Source: Aphrocallistes beatrix (Eukaryota; Porifera; Hexactinellida; Sceptrulophora; Aphrocallistidae). Taken from it: a stretch of 64,000 nucleotides of DNA. Under the pieces are notes generated by a model. It made no database searches and was not told the origin of the DNA. It was given only the letters and a program-made list of their open reading frames with translations. This document shows, piece by piece, positions 10,600 to 21,166 of the stretch (position 1 is its first letter; each line of letters begins with the position of its first letter). The DNA lies in assembly GCA_963281255.1 (NCBI GenBank), contig OY725490.1, positions 2,976,001-3,040,000 on the forward strand. Direction: 5' to 3'. The position numbers and the translations under genes are program-made.

Positions 10600-11953
10600 C
10601 CTCAGCTTTCGGAAAAAAGCGCAAATTCACTGGGAAAGAATTGGCTATGTATAATTATCCGTCGGGATAACGCACATGTAGCGGTGCATGGAAAAGTGTA
10701 CGATGTCAGTTCCTACATTGGGCAGCACCCTGAGGGTGCTGACCAGATAGCGCTAGGAGCGGGGCGTGATATTTCGCAGGTGTTTGAGTCCTATCACAGT
10801 GACAAAGCATTCGAAATGCTAGAAAGGTTCTATGTTGGCGATCTCGTATCCAGTGAGTATCCAGTTTATCCTCCACGCGGTGAATTTTATCGCACCTTGA
10901 AACAGAGAGTTGAAAAGTATTTCAAAGAGAATAATATCGACCCTAAGTACGACCCATGAATGTTTGTACGATACGCGTTTTTCCTCAGTTTAGCGGTTTT
11001 ATTCCCGTTCTGTATAATATATATTCATGAAATCATCCCAAAACTCTGCATCTTCATCACTGTTATATGGAGAATTGATTTGGCATTGGTTGCCCTCACA
11101 TTGACTCACGACTCATCGCATTTCTCATTCACACACAAACCTTGGGTGTGGCGAGCGTTTGGATCAGTGCATGATCTATTCTTGGGTGTTTCTTTCTTTT
11201 TTGGGTGCATCAACATATCATTGGACATCACCCTTATACTAATATCGATGGGAAGGACCCTGATACTTATACACAACGTGATCATTCACATGCCTTGCGT
11301 ATTAAACGCAGCCAGTCCTGGATCTCCCCTTACCTATATCAGCACGTATATGGACCCATTATCTACTGTTTTCTTGGCATGAAAACCAGGGTTCAAGAAT
11401 TTATCTTCTTGAAAAACGGTAGCAGCAATACTATGCCTCTAACCATACCAACGTATTCGCAGCTCATACAATTCTTTGTGGGAAAGTTTTTGCACTTCAA
11501 TTACAGGTTCACATTGTTTTACTTACAGTATATATGCCGTTTTGGAAGGTAGTAATGTGCAACCTGATTGGTGAGTTCGTAGTGAGCTACTGGCTGGCTC
11601 TCTTTATTCAAACTTCGCACGTGATCAGTGAGGTAGAGTGGCCACAACCAGATACAGAGAATAAGATGCACCGGGATTGGGCTGAACTGCAGGTTGCTAC
11701 AACCCAGGACTTTGCAACGGATAGCTGGTTCTGGTCTGTGTTCAGTGGTTCTATCAACCATCAAACTATGCACCATCTATTCCCTGGAGTGATACAGTCT
11801 CATTACAGACATATTACGCCTATTCTCAAGCAAACCTGTAAGGAATTCGGTGTCAAGTATCATTACGTGCAGAGCTACTGGGAGGCACTAGGCTGCCACA
11901 TCAATCACCTGAAAAAACTAGGACAAAGAGAGGCAAGTCCTAAGCAGGCCTGA
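10600..11953 (+). pseudogene. cytochrome b5-fused front-end fatty acid desaturase, copy 1 (broken)
   Basis: The protein begins with a cytochrome b5 domain (VAVHGKVYDVSSYIGQHPEGAD, with the haem His in HPEG and the second in ESYHSDKAF). It continues into a membrane desaturase with all three histidine boxes: HDSSH (about 11107), HQHIIGHH (about 11205) and NHQTMHHLFP (about 11756). The third box starts with Q, as in front-end (delta-5/6/8-type) desaturases that use b5 as the electron donor at the ER. Its length suits the usual 430-450 residues. It is not intact. A frame change lies near 10660, a TGA at 10957-10959 separates the b5 and desaturase parts, one T is missing in a T-run near 11195 relative to copy 2, and a 5-bp insertion lies near 11527. 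All coding is in one uninterrupted block without introns. ATG choice is unclear; 10525 is the first in frame with the b5 part. Confidence 0.85.
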
Positions 11954-12396
11954 AGTTGTGCATTTTATAGTGTGGACAACTCATTTTTTATTACAAAAAT
12001 ATTAGAGAACTGTAGGGAACAAGAGTCTACAATTATAGGAAATGTAATCATTTAGTCTCTGTTATTGATTGTATATTTCTTTTAGGCCTTTAGATATATG
12101 TTCTTAGATTCCTATTAGCTTTGTAAAGTGGTCTATTTCTACAATAATATATTATCTGGGTAGCTAGTTTTTTAGTTAGTAGTATCTTACCCCGTAACGG
12201 GGATTCAAGGGAAACCCATATGTAGATTATCATCAGATGGACCATTTTGGTTCCAAGATGTGAAATGTTCATCGGATCAGGAAGTTACTAAACTTACTAT
12301 ACGATTTTCAACGGTTCATCTTGGGTTTGTAAGGGTATATATTCCAAAAATCATATTTGCGAGACTATTTGATAAATATTTTTTTGTCTTTGTTCA
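11954..12396. other. 3' flank of desaturase copy 1, then unassigned
   Basis: 11954-12110 matches 27830-27970 (inverted) behind desaturase copy 2, so the duplicated unit included about 150 bp of 3' flank. Copy 1 has a short extra piece near 12002-12016. Beyond 12110 I see nothing. Confidence 0.6.
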
Positions 12397-12620
12397 CAAG
12401 CGCGCTTGCTTGCTTGCGCTGCGCAGCTGTCGGGCGTCCTGCGGGCGCATAGGTTCGCATTGATTAGTTATATGATAGGCAGCATCTTTAAATATGTCTG
12501 TCTTACTGTTATAATCGATATCGCTCGATAAATCACTAAATTTGTCAATTCTTCAATTTTTTTATACGTAATGATGACGTCATAACACAGTGATGAGTAA
12601 TCATTTCGCTGAGAGTTTCA
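12397..12620 (-). repeat. hairpin-ended repeat, TGACGTCA-type subfamily (inverted)
   Basis: Opens with CAAGCGCGCTTGCTTGCTTG and GCGTCCTGCGGGCGC, the complement of the family terminus, then TTATAATCGATATCGCTCG and AATGATGACGTCATAACA. Companion of 8248-8470 and 34149-34420. Confidence 0.7.
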
Positions 12621-12654
12621 TATGTGAGATATATTAATATACACAAATTTGATT

Positions 12655-13085
12655 TCTCTTTTTATGTACTTTCACAATAGCTCATCTACGTATACATCCA
12701 TACTCTTAACGCATTGATTTCTCCATAACCATCAAGATACAGAGTGATCTCTCTACTTGTCCACCATGGTAAAGTGACCCCAGTTGTATTATTATAGAAC
12801 AGTGGACAACTAGATTGACTTGTTTATACTATTTTCTTCCTATTTTGTCCATTAATTCAGGGGTCAAGGCGAAATATTACGGAACATGGACAATGAGAGA
12901 GAACAGACTGTCCATTGAAAGTTATATCGACTGTATAACTCAATCAATAGTAATAATTTCCCTGTACCTATAATATATGGGGATACTCATTGCAATAATA
13001 ACAATAATGACAATATATGCGGAGCTAACTATTGATGGAGTGGAGGAGCTGAAACATGTTTCCAATTAACAGTGACCTTTTTACC
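12655..13085 (+). repeat. solo 3' flank of an NHL cassette
   Basis: From GTACTTTCACAATAGCTCATC to GCTGAAACATG this matches the 3' flanks of the intact NHL genes (17095-17440 plus, 21660-22085 minus). No NHL coding sequence lies upstream of it here, only a hairpin-ended repeat. It is probably the scar of a lost gene copy. Confidence 0.8.
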
Positions 13086-13189
13086 ACCACTGTTCGTGAT
13101 ACTTTATAACCTTATCTCACGGTTAGTTAGATGGCAGGTTGAGAGGCATTCTATTGAGACTTGAAAGTGATGGTGAATCCCGATATATA

Positions 13190-14030
13190 TTATGAAAATA
13201 CCAACAATTGTTTTTAATTCAGAAAACAATTACTTATTTGTCCTTCTTTTCTACTAGAATTAGTTGACACATCAGACTAATCAAAGGAATAATAGTATAT
13301 TGATAGTATATAATAATTGTTAAGATACTATGATTAAATAACTACTCTTATGGGTAATAGATTCGCAGCAAATTCCTGAAATTAATCAGAAAACTATCTC
13401 GAAAGTCGTTAAATGCACAGTGCGATCGATAACTTTATTACTAGTAAATCCCTGAATTTCGAGCGATTGTGAGAGATGATGGAGATATTTTTTACAATTT
13501 ATCTATTAATTAATGGTAATATTAAAACAGTTTACGTACACAGTTTACGTATAGAAAAAGTTACTAATTAAGAGTTCACCTGGAAACTGTATCAGTAAGA
13601 ATTTGCTTAAGGAACAATGATCTTAGAATATTCATACTTAGTAATCTAACTGTAAATAAAGGCATTGCCTTCTAGAATATAGCCAAAACCTATAAATATG
13701 TACGTACTTGATGAAACTACTGATAATATACGGATAATACCTAAACTGATCTCAGTATGCATGAATCAAAAATCGACAAATCGTACCAATTGAATTCAAA
13801 TAATACTTACTTCGATTACTCTTTAAGAAGACCTTTTTTCAATCATTGAAATGTTAGTTATTCTTTATAATTATAATACTGTATATATTATTTAATAAAT
13901 AAAAGTCCGCACAGAAGGGATGGGAGTGTGCTTGCACAATTCCTGAGTTGGTAACACAACATTACGTATATACGCATTACCAACCCAAGAATGTGTAAGC
14001 ACACCCCTACCCCGTCTGTGGAGGGATTTC
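13190..14030 (+). repeat. NHL cassette 5' flank, left arm of inverted duplication
   Basis: This block is the inverted match of 23590-24420, which lies upstream of the minus-strand NHL gene. Shared landmarks include CGAAAGTCGTTAAATGCACAG, ATCCCTGAATTTCGAGCG and AATTGAATTCAAATAATAC. A more diverged copy lies at 21240-21410 upstream of the NHL fragment. Its repeated position 5' of NHL genes suggests it is part of the amplified unit. Confidence 0.8.
13905..14030. mobile_element. short foldback element (stem-loop MITE), left-arm copy
   Basis: GTCCGCACAGAAGGGATGGGAGTGTGC-type left arm and a complementary GCACACCCCTACCCCGTCTGTGG right arm surround TTGGTAACACAACATTACGTATATACGCATTACCAA. The whole 120 bp can fold on itself. 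The paralogous copy is at 23595-23712. Confidence 0.75.
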
Positions 14031-14786
14031 TTCGCCACTAATTAATGGTTTGATATACTTTTGCATGATAAAACGTGGATTTATATTTTTTTGTTGTGTA
14101 ATCATTACGTCACCATGATGACATTAGCATAATATTTTAGAGACATCTGTACTGAATATTTTATAAATCTTTTATTTTATCTCTTATTATTCGTAAGATA
14201 TGCACTTTTTAAACATAAAAAATGATGATGACGCATCTAAATTTTTGACTAAATAAGCTTTAGTATGAAAATGTCCAATCGAATTGAGAGTAAAATAGGT
14301 TGATCACTATCTGTCTTTAGTTGAATATATTGAATTGCTATGTTGAATAGTCTTATGATTATTAACAAAAGGGTATAATCACTAAATGCTGTGTAATCAT
14401 GCTAACTTTTGCATATTTTGAAAATTGAAGGATTATGTTGAGGATTATCTAATTACTCGTAATTCAGAGTCTCAACTCAAATACTTATTCTTATCTAGAA
14501 AATTATCAACCTTTGCCACTTTGTGTCACTAATCGCCATCATATATAATGGCTGTGACTTGGGACAAGTAGTATCAAGTATCAAATATTGATATTTATTA
14601 ACTTGGGAGTTAGTAATTGAGTTAAGGCTATCAATTATGAGTAATTAGAAAGTGTAGTTTACGAATTTGAAATAAAAAATGGAGTATTCCTCACGGTTTG
14701 AGTACATATTCCTTTATGAATATACCCACTTTAATACTATTTGTATGGAAGTTTCTGTGGTGGTCGAATACTTTTGTCCGGGTACT
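14031..14786. other. unassigned, with a Tc1-type terminal fragment at the right
   Basis: About 14090-14140 contains GTAATCATTACGTCACCATGATGAC, faintly like the TGACGTCA repeats. 14695-14786 (TTAATACTATTTGTATGGAAG ... AATACTTTTGTCCGG) matches 34800-34870 and looks like a Tc1-like transposon end. No gene. Confidence 0.45.
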
Positions 14787-15566
14787 GTATAAGGTGGCCC
14801 ATAAGTTATGTCCCAAGCTTTATTTGGTATAAAATTTCTTATACTCAAACAATATTAGTTATTATTGTCTTTAGAGATTGTAATTCGAATACTTTCAACG
14901 ATTTAAAAATATTTTTCGAGTCTGAGACCTAGAACTGTGTTTTGTACGGTGAGTTTGGTGAATAAAAAATGTGTCCTGGTTCGCAGCGAAAATCGCGAAT
15001 CAGAGGCCACTGCTTTTCGAATTATCTTTCTAGAGTCTTCAAATTATCGGAAAAATAGCTCTCACATTTTCCTCGAACACTCTAAATTTGTAGAAATATA
15101 CGATGTGAAGATCAGTGCATTTTCAGGACAAATTGGATCAGATTTTTTTGTGATGTGAAAAAAAGTGCCATTTTAGGGAATTTTGCAAAATATACCTAAT
15201 TTGAACTGCGAGTGAATAACTTTTTCTTATGTCTGAAAATGAATTCAGTGGATTCGTGAAATATTTCTATGGTGAATGAAAGGTATCTGGTGTTAAATCG
15301 TCATGGAACATCGATTATGTAGACAATTTATACAGAAGCAGCGGGACCTGATTTGCGATTTTCGCTGCGAACCAGGACACATTTTTTATTCACCAAACTC
15401 ACCATACAAAACACAGTTCTAGGTCTCAGACTCGAAAAATCTTTTTAAATCGTTGAAAGTATTCGAATTACAATCTCTAAAGACCATAATAAACTAAGAC
15501 TGTTTGAGTATTAAAAATTTTATACCTAATGAAGCTTGGGACAGAACTTATGGGCCACCCTGTATA
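14787..15566. mobile_element. mariner-type MITE with about 220-bp inverted repeats, copy 1
   Basis: Left end AAGGTGGCCCATAAGTTATG; right end ATGGGCCACCCTGTATA. The arms stay complementary for about 220 bp, through GAGATTGTAATTCGAATAC and TGTGTCCTGGTTCGCAGCG, where the right arm is CGCTGCGAACCAGGACACA. A TACAGGGTGNCCCA-type end next to TA is characteristic of mariner-like elements. No transposase is present. The apparent open frames at 14741 and 14937 are inside the arms and are not genes. A second copy is at 46406-47145. Confidence 0.8.
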
Positions 15567-15825
15567 TATTATGCTGGTAATACATTCCTCCATTCCTAAC
15601 TCTATTCTGCGTGGTTAATGATTTTAGGCAGATCCTGTATTAGTTCAACCATCTTCGACCGCATCCTTGGTTCATTTTTGAGATTTAGATGGCAGGCCTT
15701 ATATACAGAGCGGGAGGGCTATGGTGAAGCGTGTTTATCATAAAAAAATAGGAAGGACGAATCTCCCAATCTAGAGTGTTTGTATATAATCAAGTATAGT
15801 ATTTTATTTACCTAGCGTTTAGACA
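15567..15825 (+). other. dispersed repeat remnant and leader of the next gene
   Basis: 15570-15670 matches the family at 3163-3260 (GCTGGTAATACATTCC, ATCTTCGACCGCATCC). The last 45 bases before the ATG (TCAAGTATAGTATTTTATTTAC, then GCGTTTAGACA) are nearly identical to the leader of the gene at 22123-23352. Confidence 0.6.
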
Positions 15826-17058
15826 ATGGCTAGTGCCAGCGTGTCAGATGACTCATTCCTGACACAGGTAGAAAGAGCACGTGAGGAGATAGGTGTGAAG
15901 TTCCACAGAGCTCACCAGGTGCTGGTGGATAGAGAAGAAGACCTGTTATTAGAACTGCAAAAGTTAGAAGCTAGTTACAAGGGAGAGGGAGTATCCGAAC
16001 AGATACGAGAGATAACTGCTTCCAAAGAACAGCTAATAGCAATAATGAAAGGGAATGAGAATCAGGAAACTTTAAAACAGAGTGTAACACCATTGGATGC
16101 TCGTATGAGGGAGTTAAAAATTGGTCTGGAGACAGTTAAAGATAGACTGGGGAGTGTCGTGTTTGAGTGGGATGGAGAACTGGAGAGAATGCTGAGTGAG
16201 ACAGGAGTGATTCGAGTGAGAGCAGCACTGGACTACAAGAAGAAAGGAGAACCTGTCAAGACAGCTTGTAAGTTCCAGAAAGGAAGAACGATAACAGATG
16301 GTGTGTTCCATTGTCCGACTTCAATCGCCATTTGTCCCATAACAGAATACATTTATATTAGTGATGGTGATGCTAATTGTGTGCAAGTTTTTACTAAATC
16401 CTTTGAATTTCTATTCAAATTTAGTGAGAAGATGAATGAGCCATTTGGTATGTGTATCAGTGAGAACAAACTATTCGTTATACAATTTAAAGGCAATACT
16501 CTGATTGTATACTCTACTGAAGGTAAATTTTTGCAATCAGTTGGGAGGAAAGGTGGCAAACAAATTGAATTTAATTGTCCTTCAAGCATTTCTGCTACAT
16601 CTGTCAAGAGACTCATTTACATTTGTGATACGGAAAATCTTCGAATTCAGTGTTTGAATTTGGATCTGACATTCCATTCATTTATTCCTACTGATGTCCG
16701 ACCTTTGAGAATTCACTGTACTTCTGATGAAATTATAGTTTTGAAAGCGAAAAGTCCTTGTATCAGTTTCTATGATTATTCTCATAAACTTCTGAGAGAG
16801 ATTATTCCTATTGGAGAAAGTACTACGATCAAAGCTCCTGTCAATTTCTGTGTCGATCATCAGAACAATATTCTATTTACTGACATTTTAGTTAATTGCG
16901 TAGTAATATTCTTCAATAATGGAGAACTCATACACAAGTTCGGTCAGAAAGGAGAAGGCAGGGGAGAATTCATAGATCCAATAGCTATAGCACTAGATTC
17001 TGAAGACAGGATTATCGTAGCTTCAAAGAATCCTGAACATTGTTTACAACTCTTATAA
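15826..17058 (+). CDS. coiled-coil NHL beta-propeller protein B
   Basis: Intact 410-residue intronless gene starting at the family ATG (ATGGCTAGTGCCAGC). Residues 10-125 form a long charged coiled coil (REEIGVKFHRAHQVL, LLLELQKLEA). A linker with KKKGEPVKTACKFQ follows, then about six NHL blades, for example EYIYISDGDANCVQVF (about 172), LIYICDTENLRIQCL (about 265), NNILFTDILVNCVVIF (about 347) and EDRIIVASKNPEHCLQLL at the end. This is the TRIM/NHL layout without RING or B-box, so it cannot itself be a RING ligase. NHL propellers bind RNA or protein partners; the actual role is unknown. It is very similar to the gene at 22123-23352, its mirror partner in a large inverted duplication. Confidence 0.9.
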   Translation: MASASVSDDSFLTQVERAREEIGVKFHRAHQVLVDREEDLLLELQKLEASYKGEGVSEQIREITASKEQLIAIMKGNENQETLKQSVTPLDARMRELKIGLETVKDRLGSVVFEWDGELERMLSETGVIRVRAALDYKKKGEPVKTACKFQKGRTITDGVFHCPTSIAICPITEYIYISDGDANCVQVFTKSFEFLFKFSEKMNEPFGMCISENKLFVIQFKGNTLIVYSTEGKFLQSVGRKGGKQIEFNCPSSISATSVKRLIYICDTENLRIQCLNLDLTFHSFIPTDVRPLRIHCTSDEIIVLKAKSPCISFYDYSHKLLREIIPIGESTTIKAPVNFCVDHQNNILFTDILVNCVVIFFNNGELIHKFGQKGEGRGEFIDPIAIALDSEDRIIVASKNPEHCLQLL

Positions 17059-17445
17059 ACTGGATTTTGATTTCTCTTCTTTGTTTATGTTATTTTTATG
17101 TACTTTCACAGTAACTCATCTATGTAGTATACATCCATACTCTTGAGGCATTGATTTCTCCATAGCCATCAAGATACGGAGTGTTCTCTCTCCTTGTCCC
17201 CCTTGGTAAAGTGACCCCAGTTGTATTATTAGGACAGTGGACAACTAGATTGACTTTTTAAAATTATTTCTCCCTATTTTCCCATTAATTCAAGGGTCAA
17301 GATGGACTATTAACTGAATATAGATAATTAGAGAGAAATTAGTGTCGATTGAAATGCTAGTTATTATATTGATTGTATACAAGCAGTTCAATCAATAGTA
17401 ATAAATTCCCTACACCAGGAATATAATGGGATATTAATGAGGTAT
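17059..17445 (+). repeat. 3' flank of NHL gene B
   Basis: Shared with the solo flank at 12655-13085 and inverted at 21720-22110. It contains AAGTGACCCCAGTTGTATTATT and ATCAATAGTAATAAATTCCC. Confidence 0.8.
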
Positions 17446-17995
17446 TAAAAACTACTATTCGCATGCGAACAAGCTACTATTCGCATGTATTCAAGGAAAT
17501 GTCACAAAAATTTTGGACTCCCACTCCGGTCGGGTTGGTAGGACTATTGCCTTACATGAATTAGCCGATACGAATGATACGAAGTTAACATAAATTAATT
17601 ATACTGGAACATAAGAATATTTAATTGATGCTAAACATGTGCTGAGATAGCCCAAACATATTCCCTTAGTGTAATAGTGTCTTGACGTAATCTGATTTTC
17701 AAGGACTCTATTTTGTTGTCCTTCTCAATGTATTTCTTGGCCCTTTTGGGAGTCTGGGAGCCTATTGCTAGTTGAGCGATGGAAACCTCAGTATTCGCCT
17801 GCTCCTGTTTGAATATTTCAATTAATTCATAAACATTAGGGTGGGATTTTTTTGCGATACATTTAAGCTTTTTATGTCAACCTTCAATGTGATTATTGGT
17901 TCCGCTGTTATTGACCATTCTCCCTCAAAGTGAACTTCATCCCTAGACATTGGGAGTAGTGGAAGTCGATTTGCGGAAATAAAATATTCGGAATT
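17446..17995. other. unassigned intergenic
   Basis: 17455-17505 has two ACTACTATTCGCATG words in AT-rich DNA. 17640-17930 has short minus-strand open stretches without a family signature. I see no gene. Confidence 0.4.
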
Positions 17996-18100
17996 ATGTG
18001 TAATTACACGTGTAATTACATGTGTAATTACATGTGTAATTACATGTGTAATTACACGTGTAATTACATGTGTAATTACATGTGTAATTACACATGTAAA
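17996..18100 (+). repeat. 12-bp minisatellite GTGTAATTACAY
   Basis: About eight units of GTGTAATTACAY in tandem. TGTAATTACA is itself palindromic, so the array can form alternating small hairpins. Repeating open frames (MCNYT, VITHVITH) on the two strands are artefacts. Confidence 0.9.
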
Positions 18101-18376
18101 CCCCCTCACGAAATAAAAATACCACTCTCGCGTGCCATTTGGTATCATTTCAAACCCAAAATGCCTACTTTCTCTTTGCTCTTATACATAATACTCTCCA
18201 AAATCCTCACTCCTATTAATTATATTCAGCTTGAGAACCAATTCATGTTTCCTAACAGTTTGTAATTCTATTAGGAGAGATATCAGCGACGAAACATCCG
18301 TTTACCGTTAATAACAGGAGTTTCTGTAGATTGTCTTTACCCTCAATTTGTTCAAATGACAAGATATACATATATT

Positions 18377-19350
18377 ATGGCTAGCTTAGGTTCAGCTAGT
18401 TTGAAACTGGGTGTTAAATTGCTCTGCATATTGATTGGCATTCTAGCAAGTGAGAAGTCCACTTTCATTCATTCTTTCAAGAGCTATCTCGAATCAACTG
18501 AGTCTAATTTGAATTTAATTTGTGTTAGTTTGATGCATTTCTTCCGAGGGATACTATATGTCAAGCTGGAGGTTCTCCTGATGAAACTTTCATTTGGAAA
18601 AAGCATCGAGATTTTTTGCGAGAACATATTGACAGTTACTTAGGCTATCCTTTTGGAGAGTGCCCTGATACACAGTTTTCTGATTTGCTAATATCACAAT
18701 TGCATACAGACTTCAATAATAAAGCCATACTACTTGTCCTCGACGATACATTCCACTACAGGAGCATGCGGTACGAATACTACAGACTTGCTAGGAAGCA
18801 TAGAACTGGTTTCTTACAGCTTTGCTTTGAAACAAGTCTTGAAGAGTGCATAGTCCGCAACAAGGAAAGAGAACACCCAGTCCCTGAGCAAGTTATTCTA
18901 AACATTCATGGACAATTGTCTAATCCAGCTGGGTCCGTTTTCAAATGGGAACAAGAAACAATCAAGATTGATACTGCTAAAGAGTTTGAATTCGATGCAA
19001 TTGTCACAAAAATGCAGGAATCTTTATTAAAACTATCGCCTCCTTTAGCAGATTCTGAGCAGATCCTCTCCCATAAAGAAGCAGCTCGGAACGAAACGAA
19101 TACTAGTATCACACACCAATGCGACATCGCGCTTAGAAAGTTAGTAGGAAGTATGGTAAAGGAGGAAAGTAAGAAGGAATTGGGAAAGCAAGCTCTCAAA
19201 CTGTCAAAAAATGCTGAGAAGTGCAATGTAAAAAGAAGAGAAGTTCTGAATCAGTTGAGTGAAGAAATTTTCGAGAACGAAGTGACACCAAGCGAGATTG
19301 AACTCGTAGTTGTTCAAATGATGAAGGAAGCAATGCTTGGAACTCAGTAG
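18377..19350 (+). pseudogene. PSTK: L-seryl-tRNA(Sec) kinase (PSTK), damaged
   Basis: The downstream 245 codons match PSTK clearly: LLVLDDTFHYRSMRYEYYRL, ARKHRTGFLQLCFETSLEEC and the following RNKERE region, then a helical C-terminal part. PSTK phosphorylates Ser-tRNA(Sec), the step before SepSecS in eukaryotic selenocysteine synthesis. The N-terminal part from ATG 18377 carries the P-loop region, but it reads GILASEKST where kinases have G-x-x-x-x-GKS/T; a Glu replaces the key Gly. A one-base frame change near 18530 separates the two parts; the sequence DAFLPRDTICQAGGSPDE runs in the second frame. Both lesions would inactivate the kinase. It may be a second, decaying copy, or the frame change may be an assembly error. 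It has no introns, so it may be a retrocopy. Confidence 0.85.
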
Positions 19351-19477
19351 GTAGCTAATATTAGAAATTAGTAATTGATATCCCGGTTGAGATAGTTATG
19401 TATGCAGATGTTGTTATTCAATTTATTAATAGTCTGATTAGAACCTTATAGTTAGACTTAATGATAGACATACATGT

Positions 19478-19622
19478 AATCAAATATAACTTTAGGATTT
19501 GCTACAGATTACGAATTCTATTTTTTTTAACTGATCGTTTGGAAGTCCCCTTTCCAAACGATCAGTTAAAAAAATTTAGGATTCGTAATCTGTAGCAACT
19601 CTCTGTAGCAACTCCTAAAATT
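19478..19622. repeat. long near-perfect hairpin
   Basis: Arms at 19501-19545 (GCTACAGATTACGAATTC ... ACTGATCGTTTGGAA) and 19551-19596 are almost perfectly complementary around a 5-6 base loop (GTCCCC). Weaker pairing continues outwards (ACTTTAGGATTTGCTACAG with CTGTAGCAACTCCTAAAA), interrupted by a short CTCTGTAGCAA duplication. It could be a small foldback element or be transcribed into a hairpin RNA. Confidence 0.85.
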
Positions 19623-19727
19623 ATACATATGTGTGAATGAGTGCTATATTCATTATTTGTCAACGGAAAAGATGGGAATAAACAACAATACGAATTTTGT
19701 GCTAATACCAATCTGAAGTACCTATAG

Positions 19728-19890
19728 GCAGTGGCGTCGCGTGGTTTTAAAATTGGGGGGGGGGGCAAATGAAAATCTGGTGGGCACAAGTGAAGATCTG
19801 TGAGGAAAAAGTGAAAATCTAGGGGACTAGAAAAAATTTTGGTGGGCCCGGTCCCCCCTGGGACTATGGGCACGACGCCCTTGCCTATAT
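19728..19890. mobile_element. short G-rich foldback element
   Basis: TATAGGCAGTGGCGTCGCG at the left and CACGACGCCCTTGCCTATA at the right are inverted partners around a G-rich core. The style matches the CATAGGCG elements at 7882, 23405 and 26558. No coding content. Confidence 0.6.
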
Positions 19891-20240
19891 CGGTTACTCG
19901 TTGATTATCTCATTGGCTACCTGGATGGTGAAACTTATTTAAACAAGGAAGATGCTACACATCTCTCAGGAATAGCTCAGACATTCTACCAAGTCATATC
20001 GATTCAGATATTCCTTTTGCAGGATTGTCTTAATGGGGGACAATTTGGCAAAAGGAGCATTCCGTGATTGAAGTTACCTCCAAATCGAATTTCAACAGAT
20101 AAAATAATTCCACTCTGACTAATCGACTTGCAAAGGGCTTGCCAACTCAGGATAAATTCTATGATGAGGAAATTAGTGTTTTCGCACTCCATACTCCTAC
20201 ACGAGATGCCAAGTCAATTTGTAATTGCATATACGTAGTA

Positions 20241-20412
20241 TATGTGTTACAGTTAAAACGTCAAATCAGTTATCATAATTTCAGCAGATATTATTATGTA
20301 TAATAGTACCTGAAAATTCCAGGCATTTCCAATCAGTTATTAAGCATACTGCCTGAAATTTTCAGATATTTTACTTTACAAGATTTGACGTTTTAATTAA
20401 TTGTAAAACATA
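20241..20412. mobile_element. foldback MITE (TTAAAACGTCAAAT ends)
   Basis: CAGTTAAAACGTCAAATCAG is mirrored by GATTTGACGTTTTAATTAATTG. Inside, CTGAAAATTCCAGGCA and TGCCTGAAATTTTCAG are a second inverted pair. It is non-coding. Confidence 0.65.
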
Positions 20413-20782
20413 TGTGAATTATTGATTGTTCTAGCTTTACTACTTGTATCTGTAATATATCAGTCCCTGGAGCCTATTCTCGGTTGAGGAAATTAAAATG
20501 TATACTTAGATATTCAAAACACGTAAAGATAATTTAAATATGTTTACTAGACTCCATGCATCGAGTTAAATACCCTTGTTCTTCCACCCTGTTTATATTG
20601 GGTTCGATTAAATATTCAGCAGGACATAATACTCAATTCCGCTACACTTCTGTATTATTTCAATCAATTAATTCAGTTTTTAGTGCAGCTCCTAGTATAG
20701 GAGATGTCTTATGTCATGATCGGCGTGCGACGTCCGTCCGTCCGTCCGTCCGTCGCTCCTGGAAATTCTATTGGACCAAAGT
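20413..20782. other. unassigned, with a CGTC microsatellite
   Basis: 20735-20756 is a GTCCGTCCGTCCGTC run after CGGCGTGCGAC. A related CGGCATGCAATGTCCGTCCG stretch is at 57913. No gene. Confidence 0.5.
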
Positions 20783-21166
20783 CTATGCTATAAATAGAAT
20801 TGCCCCTAGTAGTCGTCGGCTATCTGCTGTAGAGAGTATGTAATGAGTAGAGAGTATGTGAGATGTATGATCCGATTCTATTTCTGTATTAGTTCCAGTA
20901 TAGTCTCTCCCCTCTTGAACTGTCTCAAGTTCTTCTATCGCGAGATCATATATTTCTTCAAGAATTGGCAACATTAACGGATTATCATCTTCTTCCATTT
21001 GTTCCGGTAGCTCTCTTTTGGAAGCTGTTAACTTTTGTATCCCTTCAGTTACTCCCTCTCCTTTGCACAAAGCTTCAAGCTGCTGCAGTTCTGATAACAG
21101 AGTTGATTCTCTATCCAGCAGCATCTGGTGAGTTCTGCGGAACTTCACACCTATCTTCTCACGCAC
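20783..21166 (-). pseudogene. NHL family N-terminal coiled-coil fragment
   Basis: The N-terminal helix of the family is recognisable (REKIGVKFRRTHQMLLDRE, LQQLEALCKGEGV), then the sequence loses similarity and stops with no NHL blades. The initiating segment MASASxS is also missing. Upstream, at 21240-21410, lies a diverged copy of the NHL 5' flank, so this was once a full cassette in the same orientation as the gene at 22123. Confidence 0.8.

Noticed and set aside
10957-10959. TGA in the desaturase as a selenocysteine codon
   Set aside because: The position most likely was Trp, no family member I know uses Sec here, other lesions are present, and no SECIS structure could be recognised by eye.
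17822-18265. Open frames with VITH and MCNYT repeats
   Set aside because: They are read-outs of the 12-bp minisatellite on the two strands.
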